A stretch of DNA of 32,421 nucleotides from the NCBI GenBank assembly GCA_016795035.1, contig JAEUIT010000033.1, forward strand, positions 1 to 32,421, read 5' to 3'. Of this stretch, positions 1 to 6,903 are shown in pieces (position 1 is the first letter of the stretch; every line of letters starts with the position of its first letter). Under the pieces are notes generated by a model. The model was not told the DNA's origin, ran no database searches, and worked only from the letters and a program-made list of their open reading frames with translations. The DNA is from Phycisphaerae bacterium. GTDB taxonomy: Bacteria; Planctomycetota; Phycisphaerae; Phycisphaerales; SM1A02. Both the position numbers and the translations under genes were made by a program.

Positions 1-2366
1 TCGAGCGCCGGCACGGCGCGAAGCTCCTTGGGCGTGACAATTCGTCGGAGCGCGAAGACGAGCCGCGTGTGGAGCTCCTGCCGGTCGAAGAATTCGCGGG
101 CGCGGCGCAGGTTCGCCTGTTCGTACTGATCCTCGCGGCCGAAAACGGGATTCGCGCGGCACGCGTCGATCCACGCAAAGACCTGGTTCGCGCGACGCGT
201 CAGGTGCGCGGCGACGGCCTCGTCGATCGCGGCGCGACGCTCGTCGGCGTCGTCGTCGGCGGCGAGTCCGCGTTGCAAGAGCGCCGCGAGCGGCGTCGGA
301 TCGCGACGATCGAAGAAGAGTTCGGGATAGACGTCGCGTTCATACGCGAGGCGAAGCGCGCGGACGTCGTCCGGGGGAAGCGAGGCGGAAAGGCGCGCGA
401 GCGACGCGCGGTAGGCATCGGTCGATCTTCGTCGGCTCTCGACCCCTTGGCGCTCGCGGTCGAGCATCTCGTCGTTGCGGCGCGCCGGGTCGACTGGCGT
501 ACCGGCGGCAGCCGCGGCCTTCGCGGCGGCGAGCGCCCGCACTTCCGCAAGGGCGAGTGACGCGACGTCCGCCCGCCGCGCCCGTGCGGCGGCAACGAGG
601 AGATCGCCTTCGCGAAGGAGGTCGGAACGTAGCGCCGCCGTCGCCTCCGGTGCGAGCGCCGTCCGGACGGCCCGCGCGACATTCCCGAGGAGTTCGTACT
701 CCCACGACGTGGTCACGCCCATGAGCGATTCGTCCGCGACCTGGATCTCCAGTCGCCGCTCGAGCGTCGCGGCCGCGATCGCGTCCGCGTGCGACTCGGG
801 AAGCGCCGCGCGGAGCGCCTCGGCGATCTCGCGAGCGTGGGCGTCGGCGGCGTCGTAGGCGGCGACGCAGCGCTCGAGCGCGGACTCGAGGTCGTCGTGA
901 CGCGGTTCCTGCCATCGGATTCCACGGACCGCCTCCAGTGCTCCGCGGGCTTGTGCGAGCGCGGGCGCGATGGTGTCCTTCCACGACTGCTCGCGGTCCG
1001 CGATCACCGCCGCGACGACCGCGCCCTCCGACTCGGTCGCGGTCGGCATCCATACGAGGTACTGGTCGGCGCTCGGTGCCGGAACGGTCGCCTGCCAGCG
1101 ATGGCCTGCGTTGGCGTCGGGGTCATCCTCGGGGCCGCCGCCCGCGCGACGCTCGAGCGCGGTCAGTTCGGTCCTGCCGGCGGCGTCGCTGTCGTTGAAG
1201 GGGTCGCCCGATCCCCAGAGCGATTTGCCCGCCGCCTCGAACCGCTCCGCACCGAGCGTCTTGAAGAGCTTCGTGCTTGCGGCTTCACCAGCCTTCTTGG
1301 AGCCTTCGCGATGCGCGTTCATCGCGTCGAAGTGCTCTTGCCCGCCGAGCGCGGTCACGGCCACCGCCTTGTCGTACTCGCGCTGCAGCCGCTCGTCCTC
1401 GGCAGCCCATGTCTCATAGAGCGTGCGCACCTCCTTCGCGGTCTCCGGGTCGAGGTCCTTCAGGCGAAGCGCCGCACGGAAGCGCCGCTCCATGCGGTAG
1501 GGGTCGTGGGCCGGCGAATTCCACGGATCGCGCTGGATGAGGGTGGCGAGCGTCTCGCGTCGCGCATCGAATGAGAGATCGCGCGTGGTCTCGGCGACGA
1601 ATCGCTCGCGCAGCGACACGAGCTTCCGCGACGTGTCCTCGACCTCGGGATGCGCCGCCTGCTCGGCCGCGTACCGCTCCATGTACCGGTCGTGCACATC
1701 GGGCTGCGTTCCATCGATCGGCGCGTTGTGGTGCAACGTTGCGAGACGAATCACCCGATCGATGGACGCGTCGCCGTACCGTCGGCGAAGGACCGCCAGT
1801 TGCGAATCAAAGTCGAAAGCGAGCTGGAGAATTCGCGCTCGCTCTTCGACCGTGAGGAGTCGCGCGGAGAGCGCCCGATCAGCGGTATCGGGCGCGAAGG
1901 GAAGCCGATTCCACGAGGCGAGGAACCCGTGCGCGCGATCCGCGGCGCGCCGTTGCCGCAGCCCGTCGACCGCGCGGCGTGAGTCGTCGCCGAGCGCCTG
2001 CAACGTGGAGTCAAGGAGCGTCCCGTCGAGCGCCGCGAGCTTGGCGTCGATCGCGTTCGCGCGGGGAAGGAACGACCGGACGAGCGCCGGATCGAACCTC
2101 TGCTGACACCGTGCCCACTCGGGCATCGCGGCGTCGATCGGACCTCGCTCGAGGTCACGAAAGGCCGCGAGGTAGGTGTCGTGCGCCGCCTCGACGGCGG
2201 CCCAGCGCGATTCGTCGAAGGCGGTGTCCGCGCGGAGCGTGATCCCAAGCCGGAGATCCGCGAGCGTGATCGGGTCGGCGACGAGCCCCTGCGAGGTCTG
2301 CGCCGCGAGAAGGGGGGTGATCCCCAAGAGGACGAGGGCCGCGATGAGTAGCCGAACGAGTTTCAT
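1..2366 (-). CDS. Large exported protein of unknown function, 3' end beyond the window
   Basis: An open frame of 788 codons starts at ATG 2366-2364 and reaches the left edge with no stop, so it is a 5' partial gene. I checked the frame codon by codon and found no stop. Residues 1 to about 22 form a signal peptide (MKLVRLLIAALVLLGITPLLAA, hydrophobic core then AxA). The mature part is rich in Ala, Arg, Glu and Asp and looks almost wholly alpha-helical, with no obvious catalytic motif, zinc site or membrane segment after the signal. An AGGAG Shine-Dalgarno stands 7 bases before the ATG, which supports the start. It is divergent from the metallophosphoesterase at 2412. I do not recognise the family; a long helical periplasmic or surface protein of planctomycetes is the most that can be said. 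Sure of the gene, not of a function. Confidence 0.8.
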   Translation of the reverse strand, partial: MKLVRLLIAALVLLGITPLLAAQTSQGLVADPITLADLRLGITLRADTAFDESRWAAVEAAHDTYLAAFRDLERGPIDAAMPEWARCQQRFDPALVRSFLPRANAIDAKLAALDGTLLDSTLQALGDDSRRAVDGLRQRRAADRAHGFLASWNRLPFAPDTADRALSARLLTVEERARILQLAFDFDSQLAVLRRRYGDASIDRVIRLATLHHNAPIDGTQPDVHDRYMERYAAEQAAHPEVEDTSRKLVSLRERFVAETTRDLSFDARRETLATLIQRDPWNSPAHDPYRMERRFRAALRLKDLDPETAKEVRTLYETWAAEDERLQREYDKAVAVTALGGQEHFDAMNAHREGSKKAGEAASTKLFKTLGAERFEAAGKSLWGSGDPFNDSDAAGRTELTALERRAGGGPEDDPDANAGHRWQATVPAPSADQYLVWMPTATESEGAVVAAVIADREQSWKDTIAPALAQARGALEAVRGIRWQEPRHDDLESALERCVAAYDAADAHAREIAEALRAALPESHADAIAAATLERRLEIQVADESLMGVTTSWEYELLGNVARAVRTALAPEATAALRSDLLREGDLLVAAARARRADVASLALAEVRALAAAKAAAAAGTPVDPARRNDEMLDRERQGVESRRRSTDAYRASLARLSASLPPDDVRALRLAYERDVYPELFFDRRDPTPLAALLQRGLAADDDADERRAAIDEAVAAHLTRRANQVFAWIDACRANPVFGREDQYEQANLRRAREFFDRQELHTRLVFALRRIVTPKELRAVPAL

Positions 2367-2386
2367 GGAGGCGCTCCTGCGTCGGC

Positions 2387-2396
2387 ACCGTACGCT
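2387..2396. promoter_or_regulatory. Overlapping divergent -10 elements
   Basis: The short gap between divergent genes holds ACCGTACGCT. Read forward it gives TACGCT (2391-2396), 9 bases before GTG 2406 and 15 before ATG 2412. Read backward it gives TACGGT (2392-2387), 20 bases before ATG 2366. Both fit the loose -10 form TANNNT and share the CGTACG palindrome. The same TACGCT/TACACT element lies just before four other genes here. No convincing -35 was seen. Inference only. Confidence 0.4.
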
Positions 2397-2411
2397 GCCC
2401 GACCTGTGCCC

Positions 2412-3143
2412 ATGGCCGATCGAACAACCGAGTCCCCCGCACCACGTGTGACGCGAGGTCGCGCACTCCGCGTTGCAGGCGAGGAGATCGTTCTCCTTCC
2501 TGAGCGCGCGGCGTGGTGGCCGGCGCGGCGCACGCTCGTCGTCGCGGATCTGCACCTCGGGAAAGAGTCGACCTTCCGTGCCGCGGGAATTCCCATACCG
2601 GACGGCGTCCTCGACGAGGCGCTCGCGCGGCTCGCCCGGATCGCCGACGCCTGCGGCGCCGAGCGCGTCGTCGTCGCCGGCGACCTCGTGCACGCTCGGC
2701 GCGGGCTGACTCCCGACGTCGTCGAGCGCGTCGCCGCGTGGCGGGCCACGTTCGCCGGGCGGATCGAACTCGTCGACGGGAACCACGAACGGGGCGTGAC
2801 CATTCCGGCCGCCTGGCGGATCGATCGGCGGCCGGCCTACGAGGCCGACGGCCCGTTCGCGTACGCCCACGAGCCGCCTGCAACGCAGAGTGACGGCCTC
2901 GGTCCGGCATGCGGCTACCGCTGGTGCGGCCATCTTCACCCGACGGTCCGGGTCGGGCGGACGGCGCTTCCGGCGTTCGTGATCGCACGCGACCATGCCA
3001 TCCTGCCGGCGTTCACCGCGTTCGCTCGCGGCGTCGCGACGTGGAGCGATGCTTCGACCGATGGCTCTACCGACGCGCCTACGGGGAGGCGGGTCTACGC
3101 GGTCGTCGAAGGAAACGTCGTGGAAATTCCGCCGAGAGCGTGA
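2412..3143 (+). CDS. pdeM: PdeM-like metallophosphoesterase (ligase-associated DNA damage response type)
   Basis: 243-residue calcineurin-like phosphoesterase. The metal-binding motifs are in order: DLHLGKE (Asp46, His48), GDLVH, DGNHE and, near the C terminus, GHLHP. The DLHLGKE form and the length are those of the PdeM family, a predicted metal-dependent nuclease or phosphoesterase that often travels with an ATP-dependent DNA ligase, an Lhr-type helicase and an MBL-fold exonuclease. None of those partners is in the window, so the gene is isolated here. The start is ATG 2412; GTG 2406, two codons upstream, is equally open and would fit a leaderless start from the -10 at 2391. Insertions rich in Asp, Ser and Thr occur near the C terminus (TDGSTDAPTG). 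The fold is secure, the PdeM name fairly so. Confidence 0.78.
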   Translation: MADRTTESPAPRVTRGRALRVAGEEIVLLPERAAWWPARRTLVVADLHLGKESTFRAAGIPIPDGVLDEALARLARIADACGAERVVVAGDLVHARRGLTPDVVERVAAWRATFAGRIELVDGNHERGVTIPAAWRIDRRPAYEADGPFAYAHEPPATQSDGLGPACGYRWCGHLHPTVRVGRTALPAFVIARDHAILPAFTAFARGVATWSDASTDGSTDAPTGRRVYAVVEGNVVEIPPRA

Positions 3144-3220
3144 ACCGTCCGTCCGGGCGGCGCATATCGCCGCCGCGTCCGATGCGCGATCCGCGCGTCG
3201 TTCGAGTAAGCGGAGTCAAC

Positions 3221-4855
3221 ATGGACGAACGTGGCACGAGCGAGGCGCGCGGCCGCCCTCCCTGCGGTTGGCGCAGCCTTCGGTCGCTCGCGATCCTTTC
3301 GGGACTGGTGGTGGTGGCGGGGGACTGGCTCCTCATGGGGTGGACGGGGGCGGGCTGGCAACGCGGAGCGCTTCCGCAGGCCGACGCGGCGGAGCGTCCC
3401 GCGCTCGGCGTGAACCTCGCGATCTTCGCGGCGACGCTCCTCTTCGTCACGATCCTCTGGCGCGCGGCTGGAAGTCGGCGGCTCCGTGAGCGCTTCGGCA
3501 GACGCGGCCTGCGCACCACGCTCGCGGCGGTCTTTCTCGTGGCCGCGCTCGTCCTCGATCCCGGTTGGATCGCCATCGCGCTCTTCGCCGCGACGCTCTG
3601 GTGGATCGCCCGCGGGCTCGCGTCGGGGCGCGCCGGCGCCTGGCCGTCGCGCACCTTCGAATGGATCCTCGAACTCTCCGCGTTGCCGCTCGAACTCGGC
3701 ACGCGATTCCTTCGCGACCACATCCTCGCGGCGAAGCTCTTCCACCGGCATCCGGTCCTCGCGTGCGGCGGCGCCTGGCGCACCATCACGCTGTGGACCA
3801 TCCCGCTCGTCGTTGCAGCCGTCTTCGCGTGGCTCTTCTATCTCGCGAATCCCGTCGTGGAAGAGTGGTTCGACGAGATCGGCCTCGTCATCGACGACGC
3901 CTGGACCTGGCTCACGACCGACGTGACGATCGGTCGCGTCGTCCTGTGGGGCGCCATCCTTGTCGTCGCGTGGACGCTCTTCCGTTCCCGTCGGAGCGGC
4001 CGGCGCGGGGCGGCACCGCCGCCGCGGCTCGACGCCGCGCCTGCGCTCGACCTCCGCGTGGCCGTCACGACGCGCGTCCTCGTCGTCGCCAATGCGGTCT
4101 TTCTCGTGCAGACCGCGCTTGACCTCGTCTACCTCGCCGGCGGCTCCACGTTGCCGCCGGGCATGACCTTCGCGACCTACGCGCACCGCGGCTCGTACCC
4201 GCTCCTCGCCGCGGCGCTCCTCGCGGGCGTCATCGTCCTCTGGATCTTCCGACCCGGCAGCGTCGCGGAGTCGTCGAGCGCGGCGCGGCGGCTCGTCGGC
4301 CTGTGGATCGCGCAGTGCATCCTCCTGACGGGCACCGCCGCGTGGCGCCTCTGGCTCTACGTCGAGGCCTACAGCCTCTCGCGCTGGCGGCTCGCGACTT
4401 TCGTCTGGCTCGCCATCGTCGCGCTCGGGCTCGGGCTCCTCGTCGAGCGTATCCGCGGACGCCGCACCCACGAGTGGCTCGTCGCGCGGGTCGTCGTTGC
4501 AGGCTTGGCGGCGCTCGCGGCGTGCACGGTGTTCGACCTCGACGGCTTCATCGCCCGCTACAACGTCGCGCATTGCCACGAGGTGGGCTCAGCGGCGGCG
4601 CCGGTCGATCTCGACTACCTGCGGTCGCTCGGCGAGCCCGCGATCCCCGCGCTTCAGACGCTTGCAACGACGAGCCGCGATCCCGAGGTCGCGGCCGGCG
4701 CACAGGCGCTCGCCGCGGACCTCGCCGCCGACCTCGAGCGCGCGCTCTCCGACTGGCGCGGTTGGACGATCCGCCGCGCCCTCCTCTCGCGCCAGGTTGC
4801 GTTGCGCCCAGTTGGGTTACGCCAGTTTGGGCCGATCGATCAGTCCGGGCACTGA
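3221..4855 (+). CDS. Multi-pass membrane protein, DUF4173/DUF4153-like
   Basis: 544 residues with about ten hydrophobic segments across the protein. A central stretch with WTIPLVVAAVFAWLF followed by ANPVVEEW, and a C-terminal stretch with RYN then LDYLRSLGEPAIPAL, resemble the DUF4173/DUF4153 membrane family, whose function is unknown. The reading frame is open from 2909, overlapping the previous gene in another frame, but that part is Arg/Gly-rich and unlike a real N terminus. ATG 3221 has a GGAG Shine-Dalgarno 5 bases upstream (3212-3215) and is followed by a short charged leader and then the first membrane helix near residue 20, so it is chosen. The last 16 bases overlap the 3' end of the convergent gene at 4840. 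The protein is probably in the inner membrane. The family call is from motif memory only. Confidence 0.65.
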   Translation: MDERGTSEARGRPPCGWRSLRSLAILSGLVVVAGDWLLMGWTGAGWQRGALPQADAAERPALGVNLAIFAATLLFVTILWRAAGSRRLRERFGRRGLRTTLAAVFLVAALVLDPGWIAIALFAATLWWIARGLASGRAGAWPSRTFEWILELSALPLELGTRFLRDHILAAKLFHRHPVLACGGAWRTITLWTIPLVVAAVFAWLFYLANPVVEEWFDEIGLVIDDAWTWLTTDVTIGRVVLWGAILVVAWTLFRSRRSGRRGAAPPPRLDAAPALDLRVAVTTRVLVVANAVFLVQTALDLVYLAGGSTLPPGMTFATYAHRGSYPLLAAALLAGVIVLWIFRPGSVAESSSAARRLVGLWIAQCILLTGTAAWRLWLYVEAYSLSRWRLATFVWLAIVALGLGLLVERIRGRRTHEWLVARVVVAGLAALAACTVFDLDGFIARYNVAHCHEVGSAAAPVDLDYLRSLGEPAIPALQTLATTSRDPEVAAGAQALAADLAADLERALSDWRGWTIRRALLSRQVALRPVGLRQFGPIDQSGH

Positions 4856-6732
4856 CCCCAGAAGCCAAGGAGAATCGCGAGGTCGGCGCCGTCGATCGCG
4901 CCCGAGTCGTCGAGGTCCGATGCGAAGCTTCCGAACGCGCCGGTCGGTCCCCAGTTGCCGAGGAGGATCGCGAGGTCGGCGCCGTTCACGACGTCGTTCT
5001 CGTCGAGGTCGCCGAGGCAATCGCCGAACTCAGGGACGATCGGTTCGCCCGGGCCGTGAACGTCGATGTTGATCCACTCCGGGCCTTCTTCGGCGCCCAC
5101 GGGCAGATCCGAGCGCGAGACGTGCAACGTCATGCGCTCGCCGCCCGGCATGCCGTGCAACGGCGAGGCGGGGTTGAAGGCCCAGTCGCCGCGGGGGTTC
5201 TTCTTGAGCGCCTTCACGGAGCCGAGCGACGTCACGAAGAGCTCGTCCTCGTTGCCGGCGACGAGACCGGTCGGGTCCACGAGGCCAGGAAGGAGGATGG
5301 TCTCGAGGCTGAAGAAGGGGCCGCTCGAGAAGATCACGCCGCGAAGCGCGTTCGAGGCATCGGTCGCATACCAGATGCGGCCCGACGTCGAGACCGAGAC
5401 CCAGCCGCGGCCGCTCATCGGGATGCTTGCGGCCGGCGTGTGCGTCGCGATCGGATCGAGGTTCTCGTCGTAGCGCACGATCTTGCGGTCGTCGACCGAG
5501 AGGAGGACGAGTTCGTCGTCTTCGTCGTCGTAGGCGAGCGCGCTCGGCGTCGGCGGCGCGACGATCGAGTCGACCACGTTGCCGCTCTGGTCGAGCCGGT
5601 AGACGCTCGTGCCGTTATGCACATAGATCTGGTGCTTGCGGCCGACGCAGACGCCTCGCGGCTGCAACGTGGTGTTGAACGCGGTGTACTCGCCGGAGAG
5701 GAGGTCGATCTTTCCGACGTGATAGAACGCGGCGACGGTGCCGGTCTTCGTCACGACGACCGCTTCGTCCTCCGCCATGTTGAAGGCGACGTCGACGAGT
5801 TCGTGGCCGGCCGGCATCGGCAGCGACGGCGCTGGCGGCTCGCTGCCCTCGAACCACACCGGCGCGACCGTCGAGAGCGCGGTGGCCGCCGAGTCGTTCC
5901 CCGACGAGAACGTGAGGCCATACATGGGCTTCACGGTGAGGAAGCCGTCGAGCAGGCGGTGGTACGTGACGCCGTCATTCTGGTAGGTGAGGAGCAGCAC
6001 GCGATCCTGGAAGGTTGCGCTCGAGAGCGAGTAGATCGTGATGGCCGAGGGCGAGACCTCGGTGTTCGCGTAGTCCGACTGCACGACCTTGCTCTCGGAG
6101 TTCGGCGTCGACGGATCGCGATACCGCAGGATGCGCTGGTTGCCGTTGCGGTACGTGCGCGACAAGGTCACGACGTGGCCGCCCTTGCGAACGACGGCGG
6201 GAACGCCGTTGACCACGCCGTCCTGCCGGTAGCGACCGTAGTTGAAGGCGACGATGGCGCCATGCACGGCCTTCTTCGTCATGCGTGCGACGTTCGGCGT
6301 GTAGTCGGAGCTGCGCGAGTAGCGGTGCGTGCTCAGAAGCGAGCCTGACGCCCACGCGGCGGCGCCGGGTGCCCAGCCGCCCTTGGTGCCTTTCTCCGCG
6401 TCGGTCCCCATGAGGAAGCCGATCTGGAAGATGGGCGACGTGCAATGGTTGTAGTAGCCTTGGAACGAATAGCCCTCTGAGGATCCCGGCGAGATCGAGA
6501 AACCATGATCGGCGGCATAGCCGAACAGGTTCATCGTCGCCGTCGGCGCGCAGTACATCGAGCCGTTTCCCGGCAACTCATCGCGCTTCTGGTCCATGTC
6601 CTTCATCCCGAGGATCTTGTAGCCGTAGTCGGTGCTCGAGTGGTAGTAGGCCTGGACGACGTCGGCGGCGAGCGGCGCGGCGACGAGGGCCGTGAGGGTC
6701 GAGGCAATCAGGATGGTGGCGGTCGGGCGCAT
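4840..6732 (-). CDS. Secreted C39-like cysteine peptidase with propeller and dockerin-type C terminus
   Basis: 630 residues. Signal peptide 1-23 ends AAPLAA. The N-terminal domain has YCAPTATMN (Cys61), GGHVVTL (His186) and YRDP (Asp206), the order and spacing of a peptidase C39-like Cys-His-Asp triad. Residues about 300-550 repeat short beta units (for example VYRLDQSGNVVDSI) typical of NHL-like propellers. The last 60 residues hold two dockerin-type Ca-binding helices (DLDENDVVNGADLAILLGNW and DLDDSGAIDGADLAILLGFW). In planctomycetes such ends are thought to tether exported proteins. The catalytic call is inferred from residues, not from substrate knowledge. It is preceded by a larger dockerin protein on the same strand. 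No Shine-Dalgarno is evident; CGAAAGCACCC precedes the ATG directly. It overlaps the convergent membrane-protein gene by 16 bases. Confidence 0.75.
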   Translation of the reverse strand: MRPTATILIASTLTALVAAPLAADVVQAYYHSSTDYGYKILGMKDMDQKRDELPGNGSMYCAPTATMNLFGYAADHGFSISPGSSEGYSFQGYYNHCTSPIFQIGFLMGTDAEKGTKGGWAPGAAAWASGSLLSTHRYSRSSDYTPNVARMTKKAVHGAIVAFNYGRYRQDGVVNGVPAVVRKGGHVVTLSRTYRNGNQRILRYRDPSTPNSESKVVQSDYANTEVSPSAITIYSLSSATFQDRVLLLTYQNDGVTYHRLLDGFLTVKPMYGLTFSSGNDSAATALSTVAPVWFEGSEPPAPSLPMPAGHELVDVAFNMAEDEAVVVTKTGTVAAFYHVGKIDLLSGEYTAFNTTLQPRGVCVGRKHQIYVHNGTSVYRLDQSGNVVDSIVAPPTPSALAYDDEDDELVLLSVDDRKIVRYDENLDPIATHTPAASIPMSGRGWVSVSTSGRIWYATDASNALRGVIFSSGPFFSLETILLPGLVDPTGLVAGNEDELFVTSLGSVKALKKNPRGDWAFNPASPLHGMPGGERMTLHVSRSDLPVGAEEGPEWINIDVHGPGEPIVPEFGDCLGDLDENDVVNGADLAILLGNWGPTGAFGSFASDLDDSGAIDGADLAILLGFWGQCPD

Positions 6733-6886
6733 GGGTGCTTTCGGTTCGCGAAGACGGAGACGAGAAACGCCCTCTCGGCGCAGAGAGCGGACGCCTCATC
6801 AGCGCGGAAGGACCGCTGCGCGCCCCCGACTTTCCTCCGATTTCGCGATCGCCACGCACATGCTCGACGGTCGGATCGCGTCTCCG

Positions 6887-6902
6887 GGCCGCCGCGGCGG
6901 CC
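6887..6902. other. 16-base perfect palindrome after a stop codon
   Basis: GGCCGCCGCGGCGGCC is a perfect self-complementary 16-mer just past the stop of the metzincin gene. It could fold as a GC-only hairpin at the mRNA end, but no T-tract follows, so it is not a standard intrinsic terminator. The rest of the 171-base gap to the next start at 6732 shows nothing recognisable. Confidence 0.35.
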
Positions 6903-6903
6903 G

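Noticed and set aside
2909..3220. N-terminal extension of the DUF4173-like protein, overlapping the PdeM gene
   Set aside because: Arg/Gly-rich shadow of the upstream gene; ATG 3221 has a Shine-Dalgarno and a natural N terminus.
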